DNA of 64,000 nt. Source: Flavobacteriales bacterium. GTDB taxonomy: Bacteria > Bacteroidota > Bacteroidia > NS11-12g > UBA9320. Within the stretch, counting starts at the first letter, position 1; each line of letters starts with the position of its first letter. Position numbers and translations under genes: made by a program. Below the pieces are notes generated by a model that had not been told where the DNA came from, made no database searches, and saw nothing but the letters and a program-made list of their open reading frames with translations. Location of the stretch: positions 248,001-312,000 of the forward strand of contig JACJZT010000002.1 in assembly GCA_020635455.1 (NCBI GenBank). The letters run 5' to 3'. Shown here one piece after another: positions 51,849-61,507 of this stretch.

Positions 51849-54605
51849 TTAATGGATCAAAATTTCGTCGATGAACAAAAAGGCATCCTCCCTGGCTCCG
51901 GGATGCCATTCGGGAAGTTTACCGTAGTTAATTGCAGTAACTTTTACATATCTCGCCTTTTTTTTAAGAGGTGCTGAATTGAACTCCCTCAATTGAATTT
52001 GCATTGAAGTATCCGGAATATCATTGATAACCTTGCCATAAGGTTCAAAATTTTTGCCATCCAGAGAGGTTTCAAATCTAACTTCAACAGGCATTAATAT
52101 CCAGGAACGGGTATCTTGTAGGAAACTTGCGCCGATCTGAATCAGATCTTTGCCGGATTTAAGGTCAACGATCGCTTCAAAATCCTGTCCCTGGTAACCT
52201 TGCCATTGTCCTTTTCTCCATTCTATGTCCCCTCTGATACCATCTATCAGTCCATTATCACCACCGGCATGATACTGTTTATTGTATTTCGAATTTAAGT
52301 TTACCGTCCAGTTATTGGGTTTCTTGATAAATTGAGCTTCTGTACTGAGTTCGAACTTTTTACCGCTTATTTCAAAATTTGAAAATGCTCTTATCTTGCA
52401 GGATTCATTAATAAAGAACGGTTCGCGATAAATATAGATCTTACTGTCTGAAGAATCTTTGAATTGATAATAAACTGTATGGATATTTCCGGAGGAATTC
52501 ATACGGACCTTTGTCTTTTCCGAAAAACTCATTCCTTCTGAAACGATAACAGGAGCAGAATAAAAAGCTGAGGTATCTTTATCGTAGGAATAGATTTTTA
52601 GATTCAGTTTTAAACTGTCAAGTGGAACTCCGTTTATTTTCACATTTGTGAAAAGTGATTTTCTTCCCTTAATATATTCATTTTTTCCCGGACAAACCGG
52701 GTAAAAACCCAGGGCGCTGAATATATACCAGGCACTCATTTGTCCGCAATCTTCATTGCCACATAAACCGTCCGGAGCATTGCTGTATTGTTCATTCATG
52801 ATTCTGGTGATCATGCGTGCGCATTTTTCAGGTTTATTTATGTAATTATATAAATAAGCAATGTGATGACTTGGTTCATTTCCATGGGCGTATTGACCAA
52901 TAAGACCTGTTACATCCGCTTGAGTTCTGCCTGTTGTTTTGGTATCTGCACTGAACAATTCATCAAGTTTCTTCTCAAATGCCAGGGCACCTCCCATTGC
53001 ATTAACAAAACTTTTCATGTTATGTGGAACATAAAACCCGTATTGCCAGCCATTTCCTTCCGTATAATGATTGTTAACTTCTCTGGGATCAAAAGACTTA
53101 ATGAAATTACCGTTTGCTCTTGGTTGAATAAAGTTCAATTCGGGGTTAAATAAATTCATCCAGGCATATGAATTTATTTTATATTCATTTATTAGTTCAG
53201 AATCCTTAAAAGTTGTGTCTGAACCCAAAATTTGTGCGATGCACCAGTCATCATAACCGTATTCAAGGGTTTTTGAAACGGATTCCATGTTGTCATCACT
53301 GCTTAAATAATGATTTTTACGAAATGGGATGTAACCGGCTTTCTGATATTGTAAATTATTGATAGCAGCCTCTCGAAAGGCCGAAAGGTCATATTTTCCG
53401 GGGTTTTTTACAATAGCATCGGCCATAACACTCACCGAGTGTGCACCTATCATACAATCGGTTTCATTCGACCATAATTCCCAGGTTGGCAATCTGCCCG
53501 AATGTTGAAATTGCAGCAAAAACGTCTTAATAAAATCAGAGTTCCGTTCGTTTTGTATCAGATTGTACAAAGGATGAGTAGCTCTGTAGGTGTCCCAGAG
53601 TGAAAAAACCGTGTAGTAGGAGTGTCCATTTGCATGGTGAATTTTCAGGTCTCTCCCAAGGTATCTGCCGTCGTGATCATTAAAAAGGTTTGGTTGCAAA
53701 AAACAATGATACAAAGAGGTGTAAAAAATTACCTTTTCATTCTGAGTGCCACCTTCAACTTCAATGCATCTCAAGGTTTTATCCCATTCTTGTTCAGCAT
53801 TTTTAACCACCTGATCAAAATCCCATCCCGGAAGTTCATTTTGCATATTTAATTCGGCTCCTTTCAGGTCAACCGCTGAAAGGCTGACCTTGGCATATAC
53901 GCTTGAAGCCTTCTCAATTTTGAAAGCAAAAGATACCTTAGAACCTGACTTATTGTTTTCAGGAAATTCAAATTTGACAAAAGGCTTTGAAAACTCAATC
54001 CTGAAAAATACTTTTTGAGACTTTGCCCAGGCTTCACTCGTTCTGTATCCTTCTATCGTTGTATTGTTAAGTAAGATGATGGTATCCGACAGAAGCTTGT
54101 CCCGGTGGTCAAGATCAAGCAATATGGAATACTCTCCTTTTTTATTGAAAGTGTATTTATGCATCCCGCATCTTAAGGTACTTGTTAACGAAACCTCTAT
54201 ATTGGGATCGTTTAAAGTAACAGAATAAAATCCCGGATAAGCTTTTTCGGTTGAATGGCTGAATTTAGATCCGACCTCCTTTGAATTAAATTTTCCTGTA
54301 CCTTTATATGGCATGATCAATACATCGCCATAATCACTGCATCCTGTGCCACTAAGGTGAGTGTGACTAAACCCGAGGATCAGCGAATCGTTGTAATGGT
54401 ATCCGCTGCAACCATCCCAGCTGCCATCGTTTCTTGTATCAGGACTTAATTGAACCATACCAAAGGGAAGTGCGGCCCCCGGATAGGTATGACCATGTCC
54501 TCCTGTTCCTATAAATGGGTTAACAAAACGAGTTAGATTCCCTGTCTGCGCACTACAGACAACCGATAAACTCAATAATAAAATGTATAATAAATGTTTA
54601 ATCAA
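51849..54605 (-). CDS. GH92 family glycoside hydrolase, exported alpha-mannosidase-like
   Basis: A 918-residue exo-alpha-mannosidase-type enzyme. A signal peptide (residues 1-19, CSAQ) precedes the GH92 N-terminal beta-sandwich with FVNPFIGTGGHGHTYPGA and LGFSHTHLSGTGCSDYGD. The (alpha/alpha)6 catalytic domain has TEGNGWQYGFYVPHN and CGNEDCGQMSAWYIFSALGF, whose Glu is the predicted general acid in characterised GH92 enzymes. HGNEPSHHIAYLYNY supplies further active-site residues. The C-terminal 200 residues look like chitobiase-type/discoidin beta domains. The start is a TTG (an in-frame TAG lies 6 nt upstream), giving (M)IKHLLYILLLSL. It is likely for host or algal mannose-containing glycans. 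No SusCD pair is next to it. Confidence 0.93.
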   Translation of the reverse strand: MIKHLLYILLLSLSVVCSAQTGNLTRFVNPFIGTGGHGHTYPGAALPFGMVQLSPDTRNDGSWDGCSGYHYNDSLILGFSHTHLSGTGCSDYGDVLIMPYKGTGKFNSKEVGSKFSHSTEKAYPGFYSVTLNDPNIEVSLTSTLRCGMHKYTFNKKGEYSILLDLDHRDKLLSDTIILLNNTTIEGYRTSEAWAKSQKVFFRIEFSKPFVKFEFPENNKSGSKVSFAFKIEKASSVYAKVSLSAVDLKGAELNMQNELPGWDFDQVVKNAEQEWDKTLRCIEVEGGTQNEKVIFYTSLYHCFLQPNLFNDHDGRYLGRDLKIHHANGHSYYTVFSLWDTYRATHPLYNLIQNERNSDFIKTFLLQFQHSGRLPTWELWSNETDCMIGAHSVSVMADAIVKNPGKYDLSAFREAAINNLQYQKAGYIPFRKNHYLSSDDNMESVSKTLEYGYDDWCIAQILGSDTTFKDSELINEYKINSYAWMNLFNPELNFIQPRANGNFIKSFDPREVNNHYTEGNGWQYGFYVPHNMKSFVNAMGGALAFEKKLDELFSADTKTTGRTQADVTGLIGQYAHGNEPSHHIAYLYNYINKPEKCARMITRIMNEQYSNAPDGLCGNEDCGQMSAWYIFSALGFYPVCPGKNEYIKGRKSLFTNVKINGVPLDSLKLNLKIYSYDKDTSAFYSAPVIVSEGMSFSEKTKVRMNSSGNIHTVYYQFKDSSDSKIYIYREPFFINESCKIRAFSNFEISGKKFELSTEAQFIKKPNNWTVNLNSKYNKQYHAGGDNGLIDGIRGDIEWRKGQWQGYQGQDFEAIVDLKSGKDLIQIGASFLQDTRSWILMPVEVRFETSLDGKNFEPYGKVINDIPDTSMQIQLREFNSAPLKKKARYVKVTAINYGKLPEWHPGAREDAFLFIDEILIH

Positions 54606-54682
54606 AGGCTATTGAATGCTTCAAAAGGTTTTACTATAAAGGCAATTCAGATGCAACCGGTAAAATTTTTATACAAGTCAGA

Positions 54683-56701
54683 TCATTTTTCAGTTTTGGC
54701 TTTTCGGATGATTCCAAGTTCTTTTTGCAAATTCTCAATTTGTGAATTGACCTTGGAAATTTTATCAAGAATATCCTTTTTGAACTTATCCGCATTTTTA
54801 CTGTTAGCAAAAAACTCCATATTGTTTTCCCAGGTCTGTATTTCAGATTTTAATCCTTTGATTTTCTCACGGATCCTTCTTTCATCATCCTTTAGTTTTT
54901 TGTCTCCTCCGGGCATATCAGAAATTTGCTGATAATGCTCTTTCATGTGCGCCTGTTTATAGGTCTCCCGGTTTTTTCTGAATTTTTTATAGATCTCATC
55001 AAGCTTCTGATGATATTGCTCGTTTACCTGTTGTTTGGATTTAAGAGGAACGAAGCCAATCTTATTCCATTCTTGTTGTATTTCCTTTAATTTTTCGAAA
55101 ACCTGTTCTCCATCTTCGATAGAGTCAAGGTCATTTAATTTTGTAATGAGTGTATTCTTGAGGATCAAGTTTTCTTTTTCCTCAGTTTTTCTCTGATCAA
55201 AATGAGCGTGTTTTTTGTTGAAAAAATGGTCACAGGCGTTTCTGAATCGTTTCCATAGTTTTTGCGATTCGTTTTCAGGCACCGGTCCAATACTTTTCCA
55301 CTCTTCCTGTAATTTTAAAAATTCTTTGGTGGTTTCGTTGAGGTTTTCATTGTCTTTTATAGCCTCAGCCCTGACACAAAGTTCTTCCTTTAATGCCTTA
55401 TTTTGTTTTTTCTCCGCATTCAATCTCTTAAACTGATCGCTTCGGTTTTTATAGAACTGGTTGAATTGTTCCCGGAAGGTCATCCAAACCGATTCGTTGT
55501 GTGTTTTTGGAACCTGACCTATTTTTTTCCATTCTTCCATTAAGGCATTGAGCGCTTCATGATGTTGCTTCCATTCACTCTGTTTATCAGGAATCACCAA
55601 ATTGATCGTTTTTGCCTTTTCTATAAGAAGCTCCTTTAGCTTTAAATTTTCCAGTCTTTTTTCCTGTAACTGTTCAAATTGAGCCTTTTTCTGAGAATAA
55701 ACCGTATCAACGGTCGATTTAAATCTTTCCCAGATTTCTTCACTATATTCCTTTGGTACGGGACCGGTATTTTTAAAATCCTCCTGGTATTTTGCAAGCA
55801 GAATGAAGGCTTTCTTTAAGGAAGTTTCATGCTGCAGTGCATCTACCTTGTTGCACAGATCGATCTTTATTCCAATGTTTTTTTGGCGATCAAGCTCTTT
55901 TAGTTCACGGTTGATGGCAAGATTGTCATAAAACTTGCTCAAATAAAAATGATACCGGTCATAAAGCTCCTGAAGATTATTTTTTGGAACAGCTCTAATG
56001 GATTTCCATTCATTTTGAAGACGCTTTATTTCGTCAAGACTGCCAGTGGTTTCGTCGGTTTCTGTAAGAGACTTTATTTCTTCAATGATCTTGATTTTGT
56101 CTTCCAGGTTTTTGAGTTTTTCCTCTTCGATCCTCTTTTTCTCTTCAGAGCGGGCATCCTGGGCGTTTTTAAAAGCCTGATAAAAGGCATTTCTGCTGCC
56201 ATCATCTATAAATTCAAAAACTTCATCTCCGGTGGAGTTTTCTTCAAAAGCATTAAGTTGTGCTTCTCTTTCTTCCTTTATCAGATCATCAAAATACGGG
56301 CGTATGTTTTGTATTCTTCTGACTGCTTCTCTTGGTGAAAGAGATTTTGGCGCATCCATTGCAAGTTCAAGCAATTGAACTTTGTTATAGGAAGAATAAT
56401 CCATATTGGAAGATTCTTCCTCATCGATCATTTTTATAGCTTCATCATCGTCATCATCATCGTCATCCTGTTGTGCATTTTGTTCTGATGATACGACATC
56501 ATTTTTAGATGTATCTGCAGTAAGGGTATTGCCTTCCGGCTCGGCCTTATCTTTTACTTCATTTGCATTGTTTTCTTCAGATGTTTCATTTTGGCTAGAT
56601 TCATCCGTGTTTGTAGATTCAACGGATTCTTCGTTTGTAAGTGATACAACCTTTTCATCATCCTGATTCAATTCATCCTGGTTGTTAATAGAGCTGGACA
56701 T
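54683..56701 (-). CDS. DUF349 domain-containing protein
   Basis: A 672-residue cytoplasmic protein built of five DUF349 repeats, each with a motif like EEWKKIGQVPK or EEWKSIGPVPE followed by WxxFR (residues about 180-590), and a charged coiled-coil C-terminus. The first 120 residues are a low-complexity acidic region including an eight-Asp run (79-86). The start at 56701 gives MSSSINNQDELNQ. ATG or TTG codons further upstream would add a hydrophobic N-terminus out of character and run into the HMG-CoA lyase promoter. DUF349 proteins have no agreed function, though links to DNA damage responses and RNA-binding have been suggested for relatives. Confidence 0.88.
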   Translation of the reverse strand: MSSSINNQDELNQDDEKVVSLTNEESVESTNTDESSQNETSEENNANEVKDKAEPEGNTLTADTSKNDVVSSEQNAQQDDDDDDDDEAIKMIDEEESSNMDYSSYNKVQLLELAMDAPKSLSPREAVRRIQNIRPYFDDLIKEEREAQLNAFEENSTGDEVFEFIDDGSRNAFYQAFKNAQDARSEEKKRIEEEKLKNLEDKIKIIEEIKSLTETDETTGSLDEIKRLQNEWKSIRAVPKNNLQELYDRYHFYLSKFYDNLAINRELKELDRQKNIGIKIDLCNKVDALQHETSLKKAFILLAKYQEDFKNTGPVPKEYSEEIWERFKSTVDTVYSQKKAQFEQLQEKRLENLKLKELLIEKAKTINLVIPDKQSEWKQHHEALNALMEEWKKIGQVPKTHNESVWMTFREQFNQFYKNRSDQFKRLNAEKKQNKALKEELCVRAEAIKDNENLNETTKEFLKLQEEWKSIGPVPENESQKLWKRFRNACDHFFNKKHAHFDQRKTEEKENLILKNTLITKLNDLDSIEDGEQVFEKLKEIQQEWNKIGFVPLKSKQQVNEQYHQKLDEIYKKFRKNRETYKQAHMKEHYQQISDMPGGDKKLKDDERRIREKIKGLKSEIQTWENNMEFFANSKNADKFKKDILDKISKVNSQIENLQKELGIIRKAKTEK
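56444..56467. repeat. trinucleotide tract coding for eight aspartates
   Basis: Eight codons (ATC/GTC on the plus strand, GAT/GAC on the coding strand) in a row form a short microsatellite inside the acidic N-terminus of the DUF349 gene. Most units are identical (ATC), so the tract could change length by slippage without a frameshift. Confidence 0.8.
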
Positions 56702-56725
56702 TCTTTGTAATATTGTAATGTATAA

Positions 56726-56757
56726 TTGTATTGTAAAGAGCAAAAATGATAATTTTG
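56726..56757 (+). promoter_or_regulatory. promoter of the HMG-CoA lyase gene (-33 TTG, -7 TAATTTTG)
   Basis: TTG (56726-56728) and TAATTTTG (56750-56757) are 21 nt apart. The -7 box ends 23 nt before the ATG at 56781. Confidence 0.65.
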
Positions 56758-56780
56758 AATGCATTAACAAAACTTAATTT

Positions 56781-57635
56781 ATGGAAGTGAAGCTCATAGA
56801 ATGTCCCAGAGACGCAATGCAGGGACTGGAAAGATTTATAAATACAGATCAGAAGATCGAGTACATAAATAGTCTTATGCAGGTAGGCTTTGATACACTT
56901 GATTGTGCGAGTTTTGTTAACCCCAGGGTCATTCCACAAATGAGAGATTCAACAGAGGTCATAAATCATATAAATATGACAGAAACCAAACTTTCAGTAA
57001 TTATTGCAAACATGAGAGGAGCCTTAAAAGCGGTTGAATTTGAAAAGATCACGTATCTGGGTTATCCATTTTCGGTTTCTGAAACTTTTCAAAAGCGCAA
57101 TACGAATTCAAGTATTGAGGATGCCTTGAGAAGTGTTGAGGAAATTGTAAATCTTTGTGAGCAAAATCAAAAAAAGTTTATTGCCTATATTTCCATGGGC
57201 TTTGGTAATTCATATGGTGAACCCTGGTCTCCGGAAATCGTTATGGATTGGATCAAACGCTTAAAAAATATTGGAGTCAATTATTTTTCCCTTTCCGATA
57301 CAGTAGGTGTATCGAATCCGGATACGATCTCAAAACTTATTTCTCACCTTACGAATCAACTGAAGGACTTCAATTTCGGGTGCCATTTTCATACAAGGGA
57401 ACATAAATGGGAGGAAAAAATAGAAGCAGCATATGGTTCGGGATGTCGCCGCTTTGATGGTGCATTAAAAGGATTTGGCGGTTGCCCGATGGCAGACGAC
57501 CATCTGGTTGGTAATATGCCAACTGAAAAAATGTTTGGATATTTTGAGAAAAAAGGCATTGAAACGGGCTTGAACAAAGAAAATCTGGACCGGTCGATCT
57601 TACTTGCCCAGAAAGTATTTAATTCGTTAAGTTAA
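56781..57635 (+). CDS. hydroxymethylglutaryl-CoA lyase
   Basis: The enzyme cleaves HMG-CoA to acetyl-CoA and acetoacetate in leucine degradation. The 284-residue TIM barrel has LIECPRDAMQGL with the catalytic Arg and Asp, FSLSDTVGVSNPDTI, GCHFHTREHKWEEK with metal-binding His residues, and DGALKGFGGCPMADDHLVGN with the essential Cys in the mobile loop. The family-typical GGCPMA is exact. It is a single gene between its promoter and a hairpin terminator. Confidence 0.94.
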   Translation: MEVKLIECPRDAMQGLERFINTDQKIEYINSLMQVGFDTLDCASFVNPRVIPQMRDSTEVINHINMTETKLSVIIANMRGALKAVEFEKITYLGYPFSVSETFQKRNTNSSIEDALRSVEEIVNLCEQNQKKFIAYISMGFGNSYGEPWSPEIVMDWIKRLKNIGVNYFSLSDTVGVSNPDTISKLISHLTNQLKDFNFGCHFHTREHKWEEKIEAAYGSGCRRFDGALKGFGGCPMADDHLVGNMPTEKMFGYFEKKGIETGLNKENLDRSILLAQKVFNSLS

Positions 57636-57640
57636 TGGCA

Positions 57641-57666
57641 AAAAAAAACCGCCTAAGCGGTTTTTT
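57641..57666. terminator. bidirectional terminator after HMG-CoA lyase and the NHL-repeat gene
   Basis: Stem AAAAAACCGC with GCGGTTTTTT around a 4-nt CTAA loop. The flanking A and T runs allow function on both strands, ending both convergent genes. Confidence 0.88.
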
Positions 57667-57685
57667 CATACTTATATCTATTTGT

Positions 57686-59332
57686 TTAGCTCTTTTTGAT
57701 AATTCTCAAAGAATGATATGTTTCTGAGGTTTTGACTTTCAAAAGATAGATTCCATCATTAAAGCTATCCATGGAGATCGTTTCCTTAGAAGTTTTATTA
57801 CAGATTTTACTCAAAACCTTTTTTCCATTCAGGTCGTATATTTCATAAGATTCTATAGGGTAATTTCCATAAAGACTTTGCATGTTAAACTGACCGGAAG
57901 AAGGGTTGGGATAAACACCAATATTCACATTTTCAGGAATCACTGAAATGCCGGTTGTTGAAACACTTATAAATGAACCTTTATATTTTTGATTGGTACC
58001 GAATGAATTGGTAACCTCCAGATTAACATTATAGAAACCTGCAACCTGAAATTTAATGTCTACGGGAGAGCTGGTAAGTGAACCACTGGCAACACTATGG
58101 GAGGCAGGAGTAATGGTCCATACCATTGATGTAGAAGGTTTTCCACCGGAAGTATTGGTAAAAGTTATTTTTTCATCGATAATGGCTGCGGTCTTTGAAG
58201 CGGTAAAATCCACAACAGGGGCAAGGTCATCGATGGTTACCAATCGTATGACATTATAATAAAGGTCTGTAACATACAATCCTATCTTACCATCGTAAGC
58301 GATACCACCCAGGATGCCGAATTTAGCATTAGCTCCGACACCATCAACATTTCCGGAAGAGTTTTTATCACCTGCAAAGGTTGAAACCGTTTGATTGTTA
58401 ATATCGATCACACGCAATGTAGAAGCGTCACATACATAGATCTTACCATCGGCAACGGCAAGGCCTCTGGGCTCTCTGAATCTGGCGGATGAGAAATCAC
58501 CATCAGCAATAAGGTTTTCTCCGGCCTTTCCACATAAGGTTGTAACTGCTCCGGTTGTTTTGTGGACCTTACGGATCAATCCATTATCAAAATCACTGAC
58601 AATTAAATAGTTATTGTCAAGTTCTGCAATACCATAGGGGCCACCAAACTCTGCTCCTGAACCGGTTCCGTCTTTTGTACCCTGCACGGTTATGTTTCCG
58701 GCAAGAGTGGATACCAGTCCGCCTGAAGTAACTTTTCGGATACAAAAATTATTGAACTCGGCAATGTAAAGATTTCCTGAAGCGTCCATTACCATCCCTC
58801 TTGGATTGAAAAAACTTGCATTTGTTCCGGTTCCATTGGTACTACCCGGTGTTCCGAAGAAATTACCGTCGGGCAATTGACCGGCAAAGGTAGTTACTGT
58901 CTGGCCCTGTCCTGTGCTTGTGAAAGCCACCATTTTGCGAATTGCATGGTTTTCATCGTCGGCAATGAAAAGATCTCCGCTCGAATTGGAGGCAATGCCT
59001 GAAGGAGAATAGAAATAGGCCTGATTTCCGGTACCATTCTTATAACTCTGCGACATGCTTCCGTCTCCCAGCTTACCTGCCCTGTTGTAAAACTTGTCGT
59101 TATAAAACAGACGGATCTTATTTCGTTCCGTGATCCACATATTGCCACTCTTGTCCCAGGTAATCCCAAATGGATAATAAAAATAAACATCGGCTTTATC
59201 ACAGGTTGCATCGTTCCTGTTGAGTGTAGGGTCTGTTTCATTTTGCTTTCCGGCAAAAAGTTTGGCAGTCTGCGCTCCGGAGGATACGAAAACTAAAAGA
59301 AGTGTAATTAGTAAAGTTTGTTTTAATTTCAT
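57686..59332 (-). CDS. secreted NHL-repeat protein with PKD domain and T9SS sorting domain
   Basis: A 548-residue extracellular protein. A signal peptide (1-20, SSGAQ) is followed by an NHL-type beta-propeller (about 25-370) with repeats such as FFNPRGMVMDASGNLYIAEF, FGGPYGIAELDNNYLIVSDF and FREPRGLAVADGKIYVCDAS. A PKD-like domain (about 375-460) and a T9SS C-terminal domain beginning VGVYPNPSSGQF-like NIGVYPNPSSGQF (about 470 on) finish the protein, ending RIIKKS. The propeller usually mediates ligand or protein binding. The substrate is unknown. No -7 box was found close upstream. Confidence 0.88.
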   Translation of the reverse strand: MKLKQTLLITLLLVFVSSGAQTAKLFAGKQNETDPTLNRNDATCDKADVYFYYPFGITWDKSGNMWITERNKIRLFYNDKFYNRAGKLGDGSMSQSYKNGTGNQAYFYSPSGIASNSSGDLFIADDENHAIRKMVAFTSTGQGQTVTTFAGQLPDGNFFGTPGSTNGTGTNASFFNPRGMVMDASGNLYIAEFNNFCIRKVTSGGLVSTLAGNITVQGTKDGTGSGAEFGGPYGIAELDNNYLIVSDFDNGLIRKVHKTTGAVTTLCGKAGENLIADGDFSSARFREPRGLAVADGKIYVCDASTLRVIDINNQTVSTFAGDKNSSGNVDGVGANAKFGILGGIAYDGKIGLYVTDLYYNVIRLVTIDDLAPVVDFTASKTAAIIDEKITFTNTSGGKPSTSMVWTITPASHSVASGSLTSSPVDIKFQVAGFYNVNLEVTNSFGTNQKYKGSFISVSTTGISVIPENVNIGVYPNPSSGQFNMQSLYGNYPIESYEIYDLNGKKVLSKICNKTSKETISMDSFNDGIYLLKVKTSETYHSLRIIKKS

Positions 59333-59360
59333 TGTATTTTATTGCTTTATGCAAAGAAAA

Positions 59361-60314
59361 TTATTTATTGTAATAATCAGTAATAAACATGTTCACACTT
59401 TGTTCAATGGTTTCCAAAACATTATCATATGACCTTTTAATGAACTTTTCTCCTGTAATTTGCTCATAAAGCTCAATATACCGGTCGGTAACACTTTCGA
59501 TAAAATCTTTTTTCATTACCGGAATGTGTTGTCCTTCCAAACCTTGAAAATCATGTTCTATCAACCATTTACGAACGAATTCCTTAGAAAGTTGTCTTTG
59601 TTGTTGATCCTTTTCCTGTATGGAATTATAGGTATCTTTATAAAAATAACGCGATGAGTCAGGAGTGTGAATCTCGTCAATGAGCATAATGGTACCGTTT
59701 CGTACTCCAAATTCATATTTGGTATCAACAAGGATCAGATTTTGTTTGTCGGCATGCTCACTTCCTGCCTTAAAGAGCAACATGGAATATTTTTCAAGCT
59801 TCTCAAGATCCTTCCTTTTAAGAATTTTTTGCTTGATGAGTTCTTCCTTTGATATGTCAACATCGTGTCCTGATTTTGCCTTGGTGGTAGGAGTGAGAAT
59901 AGGTTCCGGCAAAGGGTCGTTCTCTCTAAGACCATCCGGAAGGTCAACCCCGCAGATTGACCGTAACCCCGAATTGTAAAGTCTCCATGCATGCCCTGCA
60001 AGATATCCCCTTACCACAAACTCCACTTCAATGGGTTTACACATATATCCGATCGTAACGTGTGGATCGGGTTCAGAGATTTTCCAGTTAGGTACAAGGT
60101 CTTTGGTTTTATCCAGAAAAAAGGAAGCCACCTGATTCAGTACCTGGCCTTTATATGGGATGGGTTCCGGCAGCACATGGTCAAATGCAGAGATCCGGTC
60201 GCTTGAAACCAGGACCATGATATCATCGTTAATATTATATACATCCCGAACTTTACCCCGGCCAAAGTCTTTTTGTTTTTTTAACGCCAGGTTCGTTGAA
60301 ATAAGCGCATCCAT
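59361..60314 (-). CDS. purC: phosphoribosylaminoimidazole-succinocarboxamide synthase
   Basis: The SAICAR synthetase of purine synthesis joins aspartate to CAIR with ATP. The 317-residue protein has the N-terminal GKVRDVYNINDDIMVLVSSD, then KPIEVEFVVRGYLAGHAWR, ILTPTTKAKSGHDVDIS and IMLIDEIHTPDSSRY, the classical PurC order. The fungal/Bacteroidota-type longer form is used here, with a C-terminal helix reaching TIEQSVNMF. It is single: purD lies 49 kb away and no other pur gene is next to it. Confidence 0.97.
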   Translation of the reverse strand: MDALISTNLALKKQKDFGRGKVRDVYNINDDIMVLVSSDRISAFDHVLPEPIPYKGQVLNQVASFFLDKTKDLVPNWKISEPDPHVTIGYMCKPIEVEFVVRGYLAGHAWRLYNSGLRSICGVDLPDGLRENDPLPEPILTPTTKAKSGHDVDISKEELIKQKILKRKDLEKLEKYSMLLFKAGSEHADKQNLILVDTKYEFGVRNGTIMLIDEIHTPDSSRYFYKDTYNSIQEKDQQQRQLSKEFVRKWLIEHDFQGLEGQHIPVMKKDFIESVTDRYIELYEQITGEKFIKRSYDNVLETIEQSVNMFITDYYNK

Positions 60315-60394
60315 ACAAGGTTTAATTTTTTAAATAATTTGTAAATAAACGTTTAATAATATGAATTTTGAAATGTTTTTTGTAATTAACTGCT

Positions 60395-61396
60395 TTACAA
60401 GCCGTTCAAAAATTCAAGGGTATTCACCTTGTCGGCGAAGTCGTACAATTCAGGGTTTTGAGATTGACCGAAAGGCGTAAATTCATCCGAAAATTCTGAT
60501 TTTCCTATCACGATCTGAATGTTTTCCAGATTTTGTTCGACAAACTCAGAAACTTCCTCTTTGCGGTTGTAATATTGAAAAAATAAGGTAGCAAGGGGAG
60601 AAGCAAGTTTGGCATCTTCCTTCAATAAAAGGAAACCATTATCGAAATGCTTTTCAAGGTTCATAAGAAAAATGGCCTTGTGATAGATGTAGTTATTGTG
60701 ATATTTATGATGATTTGCTACTTCTGCATGACGTTCGAGACCCTGAAAAAAATTGTGAAAGTCATATCCTTCAGGGACCATGATCTTGGAAACGTTTCTG
60801 CAACCCAGTCCAAAATAGGAAAAAATATCGTTGCTCAGGTTAAGGAGGTCCGTTTCGGTTTCGTTTCCGGTGAGAACTGCCAGGCTGTTTCTGTTTTTGC
60901 GAATTATTCTGGGAAGGTTCCTGAAATAATGTTCGAAATATCGTGACGTATTATTACTTCCAGTAGCTATTACGGCTTGATGATCCTGCAGCTTATCGAC
61001 AATTCGTACCGAATCTTTAAATTTTGGTTCGGTTTCAAACAATAGTTCAAGAATCCATTTGCTCAAGACCGAATCGTTAGTGGATAATTTAAGACTTAAT
61101 TTATGTCCGCTCAAGAGGATACAAAGTATGTCGTGAAAGCCAACAAGTGGAATGTTTCCGGCAGTGATCAGACCCACATTTACCGGATTTTGTGCAGGCC
61201 GGCAATGTTCATAAAAGTATTCGAGTTCTTTATGGTTAAGTTTTGAAGACCAGTAACGGATGGCGTTTAATTGGTTTTGTGGAGTAAACCAGTTGTTCTC
61301 ATGATAGGTTTTCTGAATTACCGGGTGATTTTCATTAACGGTTTCCAGTTTTCTTCCCAGATCAATAAATGCGTAGAATATTTCCTTGGATTTCAA
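60395..61396 (-). CDS. acyl-CoA reductase (LuxC-like)
   Basis: A 333-residue protein related to LuxC-type acyl reductases, with an aldehyde dehydrogenase-like fold. NVGLITAGNIPLVGFHDILC and SLKLSTNDSVLSKW are NADPH-binding segments, and YFGLGCRNVSKIMVPEGYD contains the catalytic Cys candidate. The C-terminal VNTLEFLNGL is typical of Bacteroidota members. It would reduce fatty acyl-CoA to aldehyde or act in lipid biosynthesis. No light-emission genes are near. The only start in frame is TTG at 61396, because a TAA lies 15 nt upstream of it, which gives (M)KSKEIFYAFI. Confidence 0.85.
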   Translation of the reverse strand: MKSKEIFYAFIDLGRKLETVNENHPVIQKTYHENNWFTPQNQLNAIRYWSSKLNHKELEYFYEHCRPAQNPVNVGLITAGNIPLVGFHDILCILLSGHKLSLKLSTNDSVLSKWILELLFETEPKFKDSVRIVDKLQDHQAVIATGSNNTSRYFEHYFRNLPRIIRKNRNSLAVLTGNETETDLLNLSNDIFSYFGLGCRNVSKIMVPEGYDFHNFFQGLERHAEVANHHKYHNNYIYHKAIFLMNLEKHFDNGFLLLKEDAKLASPLATLFFQYYNRKEEVSEFVEQNLENIQIVIGKSEFSDEFTPFGQSQNPELYDFADKVNTLEFLNGL

Positions 61397-61507
61397 ATCT
61401 GAACTGACTTATTAAAGGCAGGCAAAGGTCACATAATAATTAAGTTTTTACAATATTGTGTATATGATGTTATTAATGAAGTGAAGGATAATCCTTTTTT
61501 TGTGTAG

